Assembly: GCA_007449985.2 (NCBI GenBank)
Contig: VIIQ02000593.1
Coordinates: 558,001-622,000 of the forward strand
DNA length: 64,000 bases
DNA from: Desmodesmus armatus
Taxonomy: Eukaryota > Chlorophyta > Chlorophyceae > Sphaeropleales > Scenedesmaceae
Direction: 5' to 3'
A program made the position numbers and the translations under genes. Position 1 is the first letter of the stretch, and each line of letters starts with the position of its first letter. Below are positions 9,942 to 21,806 of the stretch, one piece after another. The notes below the pieces were generated by a model. It made no database searches and was not told the origin of the DNA. It was given only the letters and a program-made list of their open reading frames with translations.

Positions 9942-12739
9942 TTACTGTGCCTTGGCAGTCAGCTTGACGACCTTGTCACTGCTGGACTTGGCCCTCTTAG
10001 AGGCACGAACCTTCTCAGAGGGAACCTGCAGCAACAAAACGCAGCCAAATTAGCGCTTGGTAGTGAAGGTGACAGGGTCGTATGACTAATGCGTGTGTGG
10101 TCCTAGGGCAGCTTCTGATCCACCTGCTGCTGAATAAACTGCGACGCCCCACTGCGAGGAGCATACCCACAACACGACCGGGCTACATGGCTGCAGTACT
10201 ATCATGACTGCCGCAGTGACGGGACAGGATGGGTAAGGCCTGCATCGTCGCTGGTAGCAGGGATGCTGTTCTCAAATTGAATGGAGCTCAACCCGGTATG
10301 CCAGGCAGCCTCAATCACCTGCACCCTAAACGCTAACACCCTAAACCCTCACCTGCACGTCCCACACGATGCCCAGGGCCTTCAGGATGCAGATGAGGTA
10401 CCAGGTGGGGTCAAGCTCCCACCACTCCAGGCCGTGGCGGGCAGAGTAGGGGAACTGCAGGGCACAGCACACCACAGCACATCACGACGGGTGAGGGCAG
10501 ACCATTGTGGCGTGAATTGGGCTTTTCTGCCGAGGCTGTCAATAGGCTATATGTGACAGCCGGCTCCGACAGCCTGTGCGTACTGCAGTAATGCAAGCAA
10601 GGGCTGTTGGCGGGAGTGCTTGCTGGCCTGTCATGCGCTAGTGCTGTTGCTGGTGAGCTGGCAACAGCTGGTGCAAAGGTCATGCACAAGACGTGCGCTT
10701 TGGAAGCAGGCAGTCTGTTGCAGACGTGTCTTCACTTACCGCGTGGTGGGCGTTGTGCCAGCCCTCTCCGAAGCTGAGTGCAGCGACCCACCAGCAGTTG
10801 GTGGACAGGTCTCCTGCAAAAGCGCAGAGCAGCATCGTGATTAGTTCAGCAGATCCTCCTCACACACAGCACCTGCTGGACTGCACCTGCACCTGCTGAA
10901 CTGCACCTGCTGCGCCAAACGAAGTACTCCCTGGCAGTGTTCTCCTGCTCCTAACTGCCAGCACAGACACAAGCTACACCTGTGGATGCTGCTACTCTTC
11001 TCATTTTCCTCACTCATTCACACGCAAGTGGAGCGCATGCACTAGTCCAGCACATCTTCCCAGCAACACGCCCACCTGTGTCATATGGGCGCCTGCCCCA
11101 TGTGTGAGCAGCAGAGTTAACCAAGAAGGTGGAGTGCCAGCCAGCAACCATGGGCACAGCAATGGTCCAGCACACAGCCTCCATACCACCCAGGTAGGTG
11201 TAGGTCAAATAGGGCTTGATCACAAACAGCCAGGGAAGAAGGTAACCTCCAGGAACCTGTAGAACCACTGGGCTTTGAGGTCTGGGGCGTTGACATAATC
11301 GAGCATGGAGGCCTCTGTGCTGAACAGCCAGGTGATGTGGCTCCACCAGAAGCCCTCGAAGGGTGAGTGGGGGTCCAGGGGGGTGTCGCAGTGCAGGTGG
11401 TGGTACCTGTGGGTGCTCACCCTGCAGGATCACAAACAGACACAGGAGTTGGTTAGTCATGGTGGTGATGTTTGGTATGACAGGGTTGAAGCTCATGTGC
11501 TCTCTCTTCATGACGGCAAAAAACCGTGAGACAACAGTGGTGAAGTGGCGAGGGAGGGCTATGATGTGGGCAGCGGGTGGCAGAGCTGTCTGCACTGGTG
11601 GCAAGCATGCGCGACAGTGACGTTAGGCAGACTGGTACTCCATGTTTCAACCATGCCCTGCTCGCATCTGCAGGCTGTCATCAAGCAGGGTGCTGCTGCA
11701 ACTCACCACTCGATGGGGTCGCCCTGTCCAGCCTGAGAGCCCAGCCATGCGCACAGGTACTCAAACCACCTGCAGCAGCACACGCCATCGGCCACTGTTA
11801 GCGAACTTGTATGATTACTTCACTTCCCTATTTCAACTGTAAAAGCCCTTCCAGGCCGACAGTACAGCGGACATGGTGCTTGCTGGCGCACAGCATATAG
11901 GCTGTGCTGATAGCTTGTGGCTGTCAACGACAGCAGCTACAGCCCGACAGCCCCCTGCAATCATACTACCAAGTACACTGGAGCACACGAATACACAAAG
12001 GAGTGCTACCAGGGCTGCACTCACTTGTAGGTCTTGAAGCTCCTGTGTGTAAGCATGCGGTGGTAGCACAGGGTGATGCCAAAGATACCGGGGATGGCAT
12101 ACACCATGTAGCCGATGGCAGCGTTGCGCCAGGTGCATGTCCTGCAGAAACATCAGTGAGGGCGCACAAAAGTTAGCGCTTGAGGTCATGTGGAATGAGG
12201 TTGGAAGGCCACACAGATTGAGCTGACAGCGTACTCGCTGCTTTGTGTCTGGAGCAGCAAGTGTGCCAGTCGTGCATTTTGCCAGAATCATGTGCCCCTG
12301 CCTTGGCAGAAGGTGCAGTGAGAGGAGACTGCTGGTGCTTGGATGCCTAGCCTGGCCCAACAGCAGTGCTGTCAGCCGCAAACAAGCACAACTCCAAGGG
12401 TTTTAGTCCTCATACTCACTTGGGTGCATACAAGGCAGCGATGCTGTGCATGGCCAGGATGACAGCCAGCCTCATGAAGCATGTGACAGCGTTCTTGATG
12501 TTGGCGCCCTTCCTAGGGATCTCCTTGGTCTCCAGGTCCAGAACAGGCCTTGGCTCAGACTTGGCATAGATGTCTGAGAACAGGATCTTGTGTGCACCCT
12601 TGACCTTTGCCTGAGCCTCCTTTGAGGGCTTGGCGTAGGATGTGAGCAGCACATCGTAGTCCTTGCTGCCCTTCAGCCTCTGGAACTGATCGTGGTAGGA
12701 GAGGACCTCGCGCACATCGTTGTCCACGTCGTCATACAT
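9942..12739 (-). CDS. Membrane fatty-acid desaturase (ADS / delta-9-like acyl desaturase)
   Basis: Exons in transcript order: 12739-12420, 12141-12025, 11769-11707, 11421-11076, 10813-10740, 10454-10353, 10025-9942. With one base restored in exon 4 the product is about 368 residues. All three His boxes are present: HRMLTH near residue 134, HRYHH near 171 and HNAHH near 302. [18 protein letters not shown] and [19 protein letters not shown] are typical of plant ADS and MGDG palmitate desaturases and bacterial delta-9 enzymes. The family inserts a cis double bond into saturated acyl chains using a di-iron centre held by the His boxes. The start at 12739 follows an acceptor at 12765. About 80 polar residues precede the first hydrophobic stretch and no transit peptide is evident, so an ER rather than plastid location is possible. 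Exon 4 has an apparent one-base deletion near 11238. Confidence 0.9.
10324..10350 (+). repeat. Short interstitial telomere-like motif
   Basis: CCCTAAA occurs at 10324-10330 and again at 10339-10345, separated by CGCTAACA, in the last intron of the desaturase. CCCTAAA is the plant-type telomere unit. With only two perfect units this may be chance. Confidence 0.3.
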
Positions 12740-12764
12740 GGCTGCTGCTGGTGGTGGAAGGTCC

Positions 12765-13859
12765 CTGCACAGGTGCAAGCAGCAACTGTTGCTGTTGCAG
12801 GTCCAGGGCCTACCAACTGTGCACAGCAGCTACATATAAGCAATAGAGGCGATTTTATCCACAATCCTTCTTCAACCAGCTGCGGTATGCATTTTTGGGC
12901 AACTCTTTGTTGCGCAGTTGAGATTGCAGCTGACCAGTTTGCTAAACAATCAGGCGAGAGCGCTGCTGCTTTGGATCAGTCTGTTAGCTGCATGAAGCCA
13001 TAATGCGGCATGCTTCAGCCCCTTCGGTGCACGTCACTCGTCCTCACCTGACTGCAACTGCGCTGTCGTTTGAGCGCACGAGCCCTGCGTTGGCTTTAAG
13101 ACTGATTCAACAGACTAAACTGGCTTGATCGATAATATCTAACCTCTCTCAGAGTTCTTGGGCCTTATGTTGGCGACTGTTGTTCGCGGCTGAGTTGTTA
13201 CTAACATAGCTATTGCACATGGGAGGGTGGCCAGAAGGTCGAAACAAAATTTCGAACAGTTTTATGTAATGGCTTCAGACTTTTTTGTGCTGGAACCCCC
13301 CGCCTTCGCAACGCAGTACACCCGAGACGTGTAAAATTTGTTGAGGCCGACGCAGCTCAGTTGCACTCAGCAATATATCGCGACAAGCATGTAATTGATA
13401 TATCAGCGGCAGAACGGTGTCAGTGGCGACAATGATTGGGCCAGTCAAACCTGCATCAGGGACCAGCGCAACGACCCCAGGAAAGCTGACCAAAACGCAC
13501 AAGCCTTGCGTCGGTCCAACCGCACGACCGTGCATGTTCATGGCACATGCCATACTGATATCGCCAGCCTCTGAGGTGAATTTTGCTCAAGGGGAAACCC
13601 AGCAGGAATATTCTCAACTACGCCTGCAAACTCTCTGCACATCCTCTGCTTGTTTGGAACCCACCCACAGTCCACTGAAATCCATCGTTCATCTGGCTGA
13701 CACCAGACAAACAAGTGAAATCAACAAGTATGCTTGCGCCTGCCAGCACTCGCTTCAGCGCCTGCAGGGGTCTAGATCACCCGTCAACATCACCTCCTAC
13801 TCACTGACTCTTTCGTTACACAGTAGCCAGAACAAAGCACTGCCCAATGCCCTGGCCCC
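12765..13859. other. 5' UTR intron and promoter region of the desaturase; 3' UTR of the DUF218 gene
   Basis: A strong minus-strand acceptor (GTGCAG) lies just upstream of the start exon, and a minus-strand donor (CAG|GTGAGG) lies at about 13046. The 5' UTR is therefore probably split, with the promoter above about 13150. TTACA at 13816-13820 (TGTAA on the minus strand) lies 40 bases past the DUF218 stop and is its likely poly(A) signal. I see no other coding sequence here. Confidence 0.4.
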
Positions 13860-16219
13860 TCAGTACGAGTCAAGCAACCGCTGGTCCGCGATGGTCCTCT
13901 TGCCAAACTCATGCTGTCTGGGCACAGCGTAGCACAGATGCTCTGCATGGATCCACTGCTGGAAGGCTGCCAAGTCAGGCAGGGTGGAAGCAACCTGCAG
14001 CCAATGGGCCAGACTGCCTGCCTCCTTGCCGAGCCGGAGGTTGTAGACGTCATGATCAAACACACCCTCGTCACTCGCTGACACAAACGTCAGGGAGAAC
14101 CTGCAAGAACAGAAAGAACTTGTTGCTCACACCAGCAGCCACCCTCCCTTGAGTCAGGCAGGCTCAAGCTGTACAGAACCTGCTGCTGGAGCCACATACT
14201 CATGGCCCAAACATACCTGTGATACATGCTGCTGAGGATGTCAAACACATAGCCCAGCTGTGCGCTGCCTGCCACACACTTGCTCATGGATGCCACAGCT
14301 GTAGCCCCATCAGTTTGGCATGATGCCAGCCAATCACTAATACCACAAGAGTCGGACAAGAGCCGCTCACCAAGCAGGGTCGCCATAGATGCTCTGCCCT
14401 GCCAGCCGGAAAAGGTCGGCAAACAGGGCACGTGAGCGCGGCATGTGGAAGTCGCTGGTGACAACTGCTATGCGCCTCCAGGCTGCGGGTATGGCGTGGA
14501 TGCACAGAGACATGTAGGCATTGCCGACAGTGTCAAAGCTAGCCACTTCCTGCAGGAGGGGTGGGGGTGGGGGGAAGGGGCACAGCAGCAGGACACACAG
14601 CAGCAAATTTGCAAGGTGGTGCGCCTTGACGATTTGGAGGTGAGTCAGACGGACTTGCACGATGCTGCCCTTCTGCCTGACAGGAAGACACAATGCCCTC
14701 TGCTTGGAGGCACAGCTGCTGAGGCAACCTGAATGTGTAGCACGAGCCTCGTCTGAGATTGATATGTACTGGCTGGAGGTACTCCGGGAAGTGTGCGTGC
14801 AGTGACATAGCAGTGCACGCAGCAGAAGCCGAAAGCAGATGGTGGCTGCGCAACCCGCGCCTGCTTCTCTGCTTTCCTGTGGCACATATGGCTGTGCTCT
14901 GCTTGTGAACTGCAGCTATGCGTGCTGCTGTTCTCCCAGGGGTGCTCTGCTTGTGCTGTTGAGCATGTGCAGCTGCCGACCCCTCTGACCTTCAAGATGT
15001 CTCCAGCTTGCACGCCTGTAGCCATAAGGTATGCAGCCCCACTGGTGGACTCATGGATGATGTGGCCAGTGGGGCCAAGCACAGCAGGCTTGTGCGGGGT
15101 GCCTCCTCCTGCAAGCAAAAACCAACAACACACGCACATATCGTTCCCTGGGGCTTGCTGCTGCTGCTGCTGCTGCTGCTGCAGGAACAACCTGTGCAGT
15201 AAAGCCATGCAGAGAAAGGCGTGCACATATGTCTTTGTTGTGGCACCAGTGCTGCTATGGCTTCAACCGTGAAGTCAGCTGCTGGCCCAGGCTGCTGTAA
15301 GGCCAGGACCTTTCATCCCGAGTGGCCCTTTGTGGTATGCTGCTGCTGCTGCTGCAGTTGGCCATGCATGTTCTGTGAAGCACTGGCTCACATGTCTCAT
15401 CAACAGCACCACTACAATGGCAGCCTACAGCCTGCCAGTGAGGATGCATGCAAGCTGCCAGCAGCTGCCACTGTGTGTGCCTGCTGTTCAACAAGCAAGG
15501 TGCTCACCAGAGCTGAGGATGGGTGGCCGCCTGCCCTGCAGCAAGTGCAGGTCCCTTGCCACGTCCATGCGCCTGTTCACCCATTCAGGCAGCCCGCCGT
15601 CAGGTGTAAGGCCTCCTGCCAGCACAATGATGGCATCAAAGGTGTTGGAAGGGTCCTGCAGGTCTGACTCTGAGAGCTGCTTGAAGCGCGGGGGACGGTA
15701 AGCAGCAGCACCAGCGCTGCTGCCATTGCTGCCACCATCATTACTACTGCTGTTGCTGTTGGTGGCGGCATCGCGCGGGCCACTGCTGCTGCCGTTGCTG
15801 CTTGTGCTGGCATGGGGTTCAGGGCACCAGGCCTGCACATCCTGCAGCCATGATATGTGCTGCACAGGCCCTGAGGGAGGGTTGAGCCCGGGTGTGCTAA
15901 AACAGCGCACACTGCGGCAGGACTGAAGCACAATGCTGCTGCTGCTGCTACTGCTGGTGCTGCTGGTGCTGCCCCCTAGCGGCGACCTGAACTGATAGGA
16001 CGGCGGTGATTTGTGTCTGCTGTGACATGAGCTAGCCAGCACTGCAGCTGCTCTCGTTCTGCTGGTGAAGGGCTGCCGCTGGTGTGGACATCTGCTGGTC
16101 ACCAAGGAGGGAGGGTGCCAGCAGGCTGCTTGTTGCAACGTGCAGGTCTGCACGGATGCTGATGCTGCTGGTGATACCATCCTTTGATACTTGCACAACC
16201 CTTGTGCTGCTCCCCGCAT
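13860..16219 (-). CDS. DUF218 (YdcF/SanA-like) domain protein
   Basis: Exons in transcript order: 16219-15508, 15108-14990, 14549-14371, 14100-13860, all phase-consistent, about 416 residues. The first 190 residues are low complexity (Ser, Gly, Asn) and may include an organelle-targeting sequence. The DUF218 domain starts at FDAIIVLAGGLTPDGG near residue 200 and continues through SSGGGTPHKP, STSGAAYLMATGV and the motif SDFHMPRSRALF. A C-terminal block, SDEGVFDHDVYNLRLGKEA then AEHLCYAVPRQHEFG, is the extension I associate with the plant and algal form. The family has a Rossmann-like fold; YdcF of E. coli binds S-adenosylmethionine, but the reaction is unknown. ATG 16219 is the first in-frame ATG; a second lies 13 codons later. 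Confidence 0.85.
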
Positions 16220-18119
16220 TCAGAGGAGGATGAAACAGTGCAGATGGAAGCTTCCAGGCTCTGGGAAATGTCACACGGCCTTGTGACTATGATGCCTAGA
16301 CTTCAAAGTGATGCTGCTGACCCGTCACTGGAAGTGATCACAGACAAAACCGTCACAGACAAGTCGAACGGGCCTTGATGGGATGTTGGTCGATGAAAAT
16401 GTAACCATCTAACACAGTGCATCTCAGGAAGGAGCCATTGGGTAGTGCCCACACCACCTGCAGCCACTGACAGTTGGCCAACTGTTGTTATTCCATGGAG
16501 TCACAATGGGACTGCTCCATTGGGCAGATTGAACAGCGAAGATACTGAAATGTGTATTCCAGTGTTGTGTAAGCATGGTGCTGATGCATGCCCACCTGTC
16601 AGCTTGTGGGGGCAGCGGAGTCACGAAGCCACCAAAGAGTGTTGTGGCAATATGAGAATCAGAGGTAGTGCTAGAACGATAACAGCTGAGTAATTGATGA
16701 TGAGTCTATGTCATGGCCCAAGATCTCCGCCCCCACAGTCTCAACAGTACCACTCTCCAAAGCATTCCAAGGTTTGCACTCTCGCCGTAATCAATGGCCG
16801 ATCGACGCCAAGTAGCACGCTGCTCTGATAAAACGACCTTGTGAGGCAACACCAGGTGCCCAGCCTAGTCACTATAGTGCCCAGCCTAGCTAGGCTGCCT
16901 CACTACTAGTGGGGCAACTAGGCCCACAGTGAAGGGTGGCTGAAGCTAGCAGCCTCTGCCAGTGCCACGTGGCATTGTCAAGCTTGGCAATTTCAAGCTG
17001 AATTCTACTTCAGTAATTTGAAATCTGCAGCTGTTCAATGTACTTGGATACTTCCTGCAAGTAACAAGACTCTTGAAGAGGCACGTTGAGAGTGGCCAAC
17101 AACACTGTTGCCGGGCATGTGAAGCCCAGTGGCAAAAAAGACTGCTGCGCCTCCTGCCAGGAGGCACAAGTCAATCAGTGGGGCCCCAGGCTTGACTGCT
17201 CCTGTGTTTGTGGCTGAAGCTGGATCACATCACCATGTTACGACAATACACCAAAAACGCATGAGGTGCAAGCTGCAGCACTCACTCTTGGCCTGGGCAG
17301 CTCCTGCAAACGACGGCGACCCCAGGCGTCCCTATTGCTGCAGCTTTGTGATGCATGGTCCCTACTTGCAGTCCCCTCCTGAGGGACTGCATTGTGCTCG
17401 TGGTATCAGGTGTCTGTTGCACTGCTGCTGCTGCTGTGGCTGGTGGTGACATTGCATTTGGCCAACATGCATGGATACCCATGCACGCACGACAGCATGG
17501 GCAGCTACAGTTCAGCAAGCACAAGTGCCACATCGTGCAGCATGTAAGGAGCAGACGTACGGCTAGGCATGTGCTTGAGTCAGCCGTCACCAATCAAATA
17601 CAGTCTGCTGCTGCAACCGCGCAGCCAAGGCAGGCACTGTCAAGCAGGCGTTGAGCCATGGGGCACATGCCATGACACACGATCAGCCTGGCCCACTGGG
17701 CAAACCCGCATTCTGTACATCCTGTGCAGTTGTCATCAGCAGTGAAACGCCTTCGCTCTCAAACATTTGAGCCCTGCGTTTGTCAGCACATTTCTGCTAG
17801 TGACTTGCTTGGATCTGCAACAGCCTCAACATACCCAGACATACTTGTACACAGTAGCAGTCGTAGATACTGTTGGCAGACAGGTGCTGGTAGACTACCT
17901 CAACACAATGACAGGAAACCTTCAGTATACAAGAGATGCAAATCACTGACAAGCTGACCAGAACACAGCAGCACAGCTGCCAAAACAACAACAACCTGCT
18001 CAGGCAGGGGTGCAAGGAAACCAAACCCAGTCCCAGGTGGGAGGCCTCAAACAGCGGGCCACGTGACACCACAAGAATGGCGCAAGGGCACCAACATCTG
18101 TGCAAGGACAACCAAACTA
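16220..18119. other. Intergenic region
   Basis: This region contains the promoter of the DUF218 gene and the 3' UTR of the PAN-like gene. At 16858-16925 there is a short imperfect repeat of CCCAGCCTAG with CTAG-rich palindromes. No open frame here has splice-supported partners or a recognisable domain. Confidence 0.4.
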
Positions 18120-19504
18120 TCAGCACAGATTGCTACCCCCTGCTGCAGCAGTGCCGCTACTGCCTTTGCGACAATTCGACACACCAGCAGCACCTGCAGC
18201 TGCAGCAGCAGGACCCCTGGACTTATCCCTCACATACTGCCTCATAAGCACATTCACAGGCGACCAGCCTGCTACTGCTGACCTAGAGTACCCGCACAAC
18301 TTACAGGCCTCTCCAGAGCACTGGGAGAAAAAGAAGCTGCCCATAGTTGTGTCACCACCAGCCAGCTGCTTGCAGCATGCAGTCAAGCAGCGCTGAGGGC
18401 ACCCGGGACTGCCAGGTGGTAATACTGCTTCGCCAGCCGTCACCATACTTTTTGGCGGCGTTTTGCCGACACAGGCAGTCGTGCGCAGCTCTGGGTTGAG
18501 CTCATACTGCATCAAAGTATCTGTCGGCAGTTTGAATTCCTGCACTGTGCGCACATCGCTGGTGCCAGGTGTTTTGGGGACTGGCTGCAACAGGTGCGTG
18601 ATGAGGCCATCTGCCACCCACGTCCCACAGCACGCTGAGGTGCAGTGGTGCATCGGCTGCCATGAGAACATGTCTGCTTCGCTGCTGACTTGTTCACTGT
18701 TACGGTCTGGCAAGGTGCGACGGTAGGCGCCGATGATGTAGCCATCGCTTGTGAAGAGCCCGCACGCTGCATCTGCTTGACAGGCGGCCACTGTCGCAGG
18801 CAGGGTGGCCAAAGGGGTTGGCATGATGGTGTTTGTCCCGCTGGTACCGTCCTTTGGGGGTGTGTATGGCAGCGTGTAAAGTTGGACTGGGTTCCATAAG
18901 AGCCCAAGTGTGGGGTGGGACCGTGGCTTCACAAGGCTTGGCACCACGTTGGGCCGGAAGGTGAAGCCTGGAACTCTGCAGTCTGCACCTGATGATCCTT
19001 GCAAGGCTGCTGCTGGGCTGGAGATCACCGCAACGATATGTGCCAATCCTGCAAGTGTAGGTACATGTACATGCCAATATCAGGTTAGAGGCAACAAACA
19101 GTGGGCAACAGCACACTGCGGGTCTGTAGAAGGTGGGTTGGGTGGAGGGTGGGGGTTTGCCACTACTTCACAGTCTGACAGAGAAACTAGACTATATGTG
19201 TGCTGATAGTGGTTCGTTTGTAACCACGTGGCCAATGATGTAGCAGCCCTCATTCCACCTTCCAGCTGGGGACCAGGCTGCAGCAACAGGATCAGTACAG
19301 GCCCTTCAGCTTCACCCGCACGCCCGTGCTCGCCACCGCGACTCACCCAAGACTATCACTAATAACTCTCTGCATTTCTTCCGCTGCTTTGGCATGATCA
19401 CTCCGACTCCCTGGTCCCCCGCGGTGGTCCAGATAAAGATAAGCTGCTGATGCGATATCAACAAGCGCGAACGAACATATTGCGCTTTTTTGCCTCCTAA
19501 ACAT
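18120..19504 (-). CDS. Cys-rich protein with PAN/apple-like segments
   Basis: The main coding block, 19045 down to 18120, ends TGA and encodes about 300 residues with some 20 cysteines. CQADAACGLFTSDGYIIG and CLTACCKQLAGG then GSFFFSQCSGEACKLCG look like two degenerate PAN/apple modules, which bind protein or carbohydrate outside the cell. The C-terminus is Ala/Gly-rich. A good first exon lies at 19504-19347: ATG, then MFRRQKSAICSFALVDIASA with a short hydrophobic segment, ending at GG|GTGAGT in phase 2. The obvious acceptor at 19049 needs phase 1; an acceptor at about 19006 (CTCCAG) would fit exon 1 directly. The 5' join is therefore unsettled, and secretion is only suggested. Confidence 0.55.
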
Positions 19505-21806
19505 CAACAGACGGTGGGCAGATGCAATGATGCACTTGGGAACATGTCATGATTAGTCACAGCTTGCAACTTTGTTCAAACCAGGTTGCAGCTGCTGCCT
19601 TGCAGTCAATTCCGCTATGTACGTCAAAGCTAACGGCTTTGGAGGTCCTGGCAAGACAGCATGCAACGCAGGCCAGTTGGTCACCGCCCGCCTGCCAGCT
19701 TTGAAGGGGCATTGCGCAAGGGCCCATGGCCATGGCTGGTGGGGAAAGCAGTGTTCCTTTCTCTGTTACTGTGCTGCAGTGTATGCAGACACATTGACGC
19801 TGGTCTTTCTCGGTAACAAAAAGGCCCGCCTGGTGCCATGGTCACACTTACAACTCGTCAGCCCTGCAACCCCTGCCTGTCCCAAACCCCTGCAGCAACT
19901 CATAGATGTCATAGCCAATGCCAAAACAACGGCCTGAGGAAAATATGTTTCCCTGCTCAAGCCGAACCAGCTCCGAGCCACGGTGGCAAAATGAGGTGCC
20001 AGCATGAGGTGATCTGGTAAACAACAAGAGACAGGTATCACTGCCAGCTTCGTTTTGGCTGCTGTCCCCAGCCTTTATCATGGCTGCAAGCTCAGCAGTC
20101 GTGGCAGCAGCTGTGCTATGTCGGCACTCTGGCTGGCAGCAGCGGCATCTGCCAACCCCAACATGTCACGTCCCCACAGCACCTGCAGGTGCCTGGGCTG
20201 CTTTGAGCCTGGTGACAACCCTGCTGGCTGGTGAGGCAACATCAACGTTGTGCTGCTCCACTGAGAGTGTGACAGGGCCTTGACACAGCTCATCAGCGGC
20301 ACGGTTGGCCCATTGCACTGCTGCCTGCGCAGTCAGCAGCAGGGATACTGTTACAGACACAAGGGCTCAAGCTTGCCATGCTGCTTGCTATAGCCAGTGC
20401 AGCCTGTGATCAGCTCCCCAAGCCTGGAGCCACTAAAACACCCCATGCCGCTCAGCAGCAGCAGCAGTCCGAAGGAGGTTGTTGCAAAGAGGCCCCGAGA
20501 GCCCAGCCGACCCAATGCGCAAGCCGCAGGACCCAAACCATGCCCCGCCCTTGTACTCAAGGTGTCATCAACCTACTCAGAAAGGCCCAGGCACATGTGG
20601 CACACAAGCTGTGTTAGCGTGCAGCATGCACAAGGCACAGAGCGAAGTGATGCGCGCCTCAGAAATGACATGGACAAGCCATCGCAGACAAGGAAGCACT
20701 GAAATTACCGATATCGCGACACGGCATGCATTGAGCAATGCAGGCATGACAAGCTGATCCAGCCAAAGCTGGCACATGCCATGCATCACTGCCCCTGCCC
20801 CGTCGGCCAGGGTACAGCAATCTGAAGCGGTTCAGCAATCAAGACAGGATTGTGTACTTGTGCCTGTGCACAAAACATGCATGCAGTCATGCACTCAACC
20901 ATCAGGCAAGCAGCAGCCATGCCATTTGGTGCGTGTCACCCCAGCAGTCCCGGGAGCCTGAGCCTTGCGCACCCATGAACCCGTGCCTCGCTTGCAAGCT
21001 CACCTCTACTGGGTTCTTGAATGTCTTTTGCTCGGCATCAGGAGCAAATGCTGCCCGCACACGTGCTGGGAAAATGAGGGACAGCAAAAGCACGACAGCA
21101 CTGCACACCGCCAACTCCTACAGCACCCGCAGCCATCAAAAGACTGAGTAACGGGGTGAGCTATGCATGGGGCTGTTCAGGTGCTGCGGACGTCCTAGCA
21201 GGGCAAAGGCATCGCAGTCTGTACGCCACGCACCAGCGAATCCAGCAATCGCATGTAAGCGCAGTTCGCCTCTAGAGCTGTGCCGCTGTAAGATAGTCTG
21301 TTGGCTTTATGTGTGATTAGGACGTTGCAGCAAGCTTTTCTTATTGCGTGGTCGCCGTTATCGCCAACAACGTTGGAGTCGTGCGTCGGCAGGTGTATTT
21401 GTTGACTCAACCTTGTCCGTGTTTGATGGGCTGAATTCTTGATTTGGAACGTGTTGTTACATGTCATAGTCTCAAACGTCAAACAAAACGAAGTTCCCCC
21501 CTACCACCTTGCAACAGTTCCCCCCCTACCACCTTGCAACAGTTCCACAGAGAGCAATGCCCAAAACATGCGCAACATCATGGTCACCCATGCGTCAACT
21601 GGTCTCAAGTACTCCTGCAGTCATGACCAAACTACAAGAGGCTGGCACAGCATATAAGCAGCTGCACACACAAACCAGTATGCGTCAACTGTCCAGTACC
21701 CGGTCAAGTAGAATACAACTCGAGCTCAGCAAATGCATCTCAACCCGTAGCGCAGCTGACAGCGCAAGCGCTCGCAGCAGTCACCGCGCACGCATGGGGG
21801 CGTCCC
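19505..21806. other. Intergenic region with unresolved minus-strand open blocks
   Basis: Several short minus-strand frames look more protein-like than background. One around 20560-20351 has a hydrophobic core (FGLLLLLSGMGCFSG). One around 20360-20166 contains VQWANRAADELCQGPVTLS. One at 20081-19848 contains GRCFGIGYDIYELLQGFG. I could not join them in consistent phase and recognise no family. At 21497-21548 a 26-bp unit (CCCCCTACCACCTTGCAACA core) is present twice. TTACA at 21457-21461 is a possible poly(A) signal for the ABC gene. Confidence 0.25.
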
